Positions 61,584-64,000 of a stretch of DNA of 64,000 nucleotides are shown one piece after another (positions within the stretch are counted from its first letter, which is position 1; every line of letters starts with the position of its first letter). Both the position numbers and the translations under genes were made by a program. Under the pieces are notes generated by a model. It ran no database searches, was not told the origin of the DNA, and was given only the letters and a program-made list of their open reading frames with translations. The DNA is from Evansella alkalicola (lineage in GTDB: Bacteria; Bacillota; Bacilli; Bacillales; Salisediminibacteriaceae): positions 13,176-77,175 of the forward strand of contig NZ_JAHQCR010000016.1 of the NCBI RefSeq assembly GCF_019042735.1. Reading direction: 5' to 3'.

Positions 61584-63704
61584 ATGAGTAAAATGCGTAT
61601 TTATGAATATGCCAAAGAGAAGAACGTAACTAGCAAAGAAATAATTGATCGATTAAAAGAAATGGGGATAGAAGTTTCTAATCATATGAGTGTAATTACA
61701 GATAAAACCATCCAACAACTAGAAGGTAAGCAAACAAAAGAAAAACAGTCGGAAACACCAAAGCAGCAGTTTAACCAAAAGAATAAAGGAAATGAAAAGT
61801 CAGGAAATAATACAAATAACAAGGCTGGGAAACGTAAAGACGACAATAAAAAGAACAATAAACGAGGAAACCAGCAAAAGCAAAATCAAAAGCAAAACCA
61901 AAATCAAAATCAAACTCAACAGAAGCAGGAGTCTAAGGCTAATGTTGCAGAGACACCTTCAAAAATCATATATACTACTCCTATTACAGTAGGAGAGTTT
62001 GCTGAGAAAATTAAAAAAGAACCATCTGAAATAATAAAAAAATTAATGTTTTTAGGTGTAATGGCTACAATAAATCAAGAGCTTGAGAAGGAAGCGATTG
62101 ACTTATTAGGGGATGAATTTGGAGTGGAATTGGAAGAAGAGGTAGTCGTTGATGAAACGGACATTGAAAATTTCGAAGAACAGGATGACCCTGCTTCTCT
62201 AGAGGAGCGCCCGCCAGTTGTAACTATCATGGGGCACGTTGACCACGGTAAAACAACTCTGCTAGATAGTATTAGACATACAAAAGTAACTGCTGGAGAA
62301 GCAGGTGGAATAACACAGCATATCGGTGCGTACCAAGTAGAGGAAAGTGGTAAGAAAATTACTTTCTTAGATACACCTGGTCACGCTGCTTTTACTACGA
62401 TGAGAGCTCGTGGTGCTAAAGTAACGGACATTACGATTCTTGTTGTAGCTGCAGATGATGGTGTCATGCCACAAACTGTAGAAGCAATTAACCATGCGAA
62501 GGCTGCGAATGTTCCAATAATAGTTGCAGTTAATAAAATCGATAAGGAAGCAGCAAATCCTGATCGTGTGATGCAAGAATTAACAGAACATGGTCTTGTA
62601 TCTGAAGCTTGGGGTGGAGATACAATTTTTGTAAATGTATCTGCATTAAATGGAAGCGGTATTGATGAACTATTAGAAATGATTTTACTTGTATCAGAAG
62701 TGCAAGAATTAAAGGCAAACCCTAACAGAACAGCACGTGGGTCAGTTGTAGAAGCTGAGCTTGATCGTGGACGTGGACCTGTTGCAACCCTATTAGTACA
62801 ATCAGGTACTTTACACGTGGGGGATCCAATTGTTGTAGGTAATGCATTTGGGCGTGTAAGAGCAATGGTGAATGATTTAGGTCGTCGTGTGAAAACAGCA
62901 GGGCCATCTACACCAGTTGAGATTACAGGGTTAAACGCAGTTCCACAGGCTGGTGACCAATTTTTAGTTTTTGAAGATGAAAAGAAAGCACGTCAAATTG
63001 GTGAAGCAAGAGCCGTTAAACAACGTGAAGCAGACCGTCGCGAAACGTCTAAAGTTAGCCTAGATGATCTCTTTGAGCAAATACAGCAAGGGGAAATTAA
63101 AGAAATAAACGTTATTGTGAAAGCGGATGTTCAAGGTTCTGCGGAAGCGATGCGAGGTTCTTTAGAAAAAATTGAAGTTGAAGGTGTTAAAGTTAATATT
63201 ATTCATACTGGTGTAGGTGCTATTGCTGAATCAGATATTATCTTAGCTAGTGCATCTAATGCGATTGTAATTGGCTTTAATGTTCGTCCTGATGTGAATG
63301 CGAAGCGTACAGCGGAAGAAGAAAAAGTTGATATTCGTTTACACCGTGTTATTTATAATGCAATTGACGAAGTAGAGTCTGCAATGAAAGGGATGCTAGA
63401 CCCTGAATATCGTGAAAAAGTAATTGGCCAAGCAGAAGTACGACAAACGTTTAAAGTTTCAAAAATTGGTACTATTGCTGGTTCTTACGTAACAGATGGA
63501 AAAATTACAAGGGATTCTACTGTTCGTGTCATTCGCGATGGCGTCGTTGTCTTTGAAGGGGAAGTAAATGCTCTAAAACGCTTTAAAGATGATGTGAAAG
63601 AAGTAGCGCAAAACTATGAGTGTGGTATTACGATTGAAAACTTCAATGATGTTAAAGAAGGAGATATCATCGAGGCGTATATCATGGAGGAAATTAAGCG
63701 TTGA
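61584..63704 (+). CDS. infB: Translation initiation factor IF-2
   Basis: Places initiator tRNA on the 30S subunit with GTP. N-terminal IF2N domain (MRIYEYAKEKNVTSKEIIDRLKEMGIEVSNHMS), a low-complexity Gln/Asn/Lys linker (about 45-120), a second IF2N, then the GTPase domain with GHVDHGKTT (217-225), DTPGH, NKID, and the C-terminal domains II-IV. ATG 61584 follows GGGAGG and gives 706 residues; an in-frame start at 61554 has no good site. Confidence 0.98.
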   Translation: MSKMRIYEYAKEKNVTSKEIIDRLKEMGIEVSNHMSVITDKTIQQLEGKQTKEKQSETPKQQFNQKNKGNEKSGNNTNNKAGKRKDDNKKNNKRGNQQKQNQKQNQNQNQTQQKQESKANVAETPSKIIYTTPITVGEFAEKIKKEPSEIIKKLMFLGVMATINQELEKEAIDLLGDEFGVELEEEVVVDETDIENFEEQDDPASLEERPPVVTIMGHVDHGKTTLLDSIRHTKVTAGEAGGITQHIGAYQVEESGKKITFLDTPGHAAFTTMRARGAKVTDITILVVAADDGVMPQTVEAINHAKAANVPIIVAVNKIDKEAANPDRVMQELTEHGLVSEAWGGDTIFVNVSALNGSGIDELLEMILLVSEVQELKANPNRTARGSVVEAELDRGRGPVATLLVQSGTLHVGDPIVVGNAFGRVRAMVNDLGRRVKTAGPSTPVEITGLNAVPQAGDQFLVFEDEKKARQIGEARAVKQREADRRETSKVSLDDLFEQIQQGEIKEINVIVKADVQGSAEAMRGSLEKIEVEGVKVNIIHTGVGAIAESDIILASASNAIVIGFNVRPDVNAKRTAEEEKVDIRLHRVIYNAIDEVESAMKGMLDPEYREKVIGQAEVRQTFKVSKIGTIAGSYVTDGKITRDSTVRVIRDGVVVFEGEVNALKRFKDDVKEVAQNYECGITIENFNDVKEGDIIEAYIMEEIKR
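61873..61920 (+). repeat. CAAAAN microsatellite-like stretch in infB
   Basis: Eight or so tandem imperfect CAAAAY/CAAAAG units coding for a KQNQ-type Gln/Asn/Lys run in the IF2 linker. The length of this linker is likely to vary between strains. Confidence 0.6.
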
Positions 63705-63979
63705 TCATAGGGACGATAACGGTGGAAGCGGTATTGTACAATGCACAATCCTTAAAGGAAAAGCGGTCCGTCATAAAGAGTATCGTAACAAGAGCTAAAC
63801 AATATAATGTTTCCATTATTGAATCCAACCATCAAGATGTATGGCAACGAACAGAATGGACGATTGTTTCTGTTGGAAGCTTGAGAACACAGGCGGAAAA
63901 AGAGCTTAAACGTGCTCTTTCCATCATCGAAACAAATTCAGATCTTGAAGTGACAAACATTACATGGGAATGGTATTAA
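63701..63979 (+). CDS. ylxP: YlxP (DUF503 family protein)
   Basis: A 92-residue DUF503 protein: IGTITVEAVLYNAQSLKEKRSVIKSIVTRAKQYNVSIIESNHQDVWQRTEWTIVSVGS (blocks). SLKEKRSV is the signature. The function is unknown; it is always next to infB and rbfA in Firmicutes. TTG 63701 overlaps the infB stop; in the reading the stop lies inside the window at 63979, and rbfA is expected just downstream. Confidence 0.93.
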   Translation: MIIGTITVEAVLYNAQSLKEKRSVIKSIVTRAKQYNVSIIESNHQDVWQRTEWTIVSVGSLRTQAEKELKRALSIIETNSDLEVTNITWEWY

Positions 63980-64000
63980 TCTGACAGTAGTCAAACATCG

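Overview
The window is a 64 kb stretch of an AT-rich, Gram-positive, spore-forming Bacillaceae chromosome. The evidence is the gene content: PolC-type replicative polymerase, CodY, ClpQY (HslVU), RasP, FliY in place of FliN, CheC/CheD, sigma-D and SwrB/SwrD, plus an alpha/beta-type small acid-soluble spore protein. Gene order follows the Bacillus subtilis rbgA-to-ylxP region almost exactly, and nearly every gene reads left to right. Proteins are clearly diverged from B. subtilis and several genes are extra, so this is a related genus, possibly an alkaliphile-type Bacillaceae (inference only). No tRNA, rRNA, CRISPR array, intact insertion sequence or prophage was seen.

Layout. (1) 1-3.6 kb: 3' part of rbgA, rnhB, a FliK-like/FlhB-C-like pair (ylqG-ylqH), then a two-gene unit of a divergent spore protein and a DUF3905-like protein. 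(2) 3.6-7.0 kb: sucCD flanked by two repeat-bearing intergenic regions. (3) 7.0-15.5 kb: dprA, topA, trmFO, and the xerC-hslV-hslU-codY operon. (4) 15.7-45.4 kb: the fla/che operon. It encodes the rod (flgB, flgC, fliE), MS-ring/C-ring (fliF, fliG, fliM, fliY), export apparatus (fliH, fliI, fliJ, fliZ/O, fliP, fliQ, fliR, flhB, flhA), hook (fliK, flgD, flgE), placement GTPase/ATPase (flhF, flhG), chemotaxis core (cheY, cheB, cheA, cheW, cheC, cheD), sigD, a FapA-like gene, one unknown gene and swrB. (5) 45.4-54.6 kb: rpsB, tsf, pyrH, frr, uppS, cdsA, dxr, rasP, proS. (6) 54.7-64 kb: polC, then rimP-nusA-rnpM-ylxQ-infB-ylxP.

The two strongest observations are these. First, fliF, which is essential for the flagellum, is out of frame in the given sequence at a run of nine A at its 13th codon region. 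Eight A would restore a normal FliF start, so this is a phase-variation or slippage site, a real null, or an assembly error. Second, the rpsB 5' leader can form two mutually exclusive structures, one of which buries the Shine-Dalgarno sequence in a 12-bp helix; this is a candidate autoregulatory leader. Smaller points are an Asp in place of the catalytic HxxR histidine in XerC, the lack of Ser2 in HslV, an eight-codon leader ORF in front of swrD, and dispersed hairpin repeats around sucCD.
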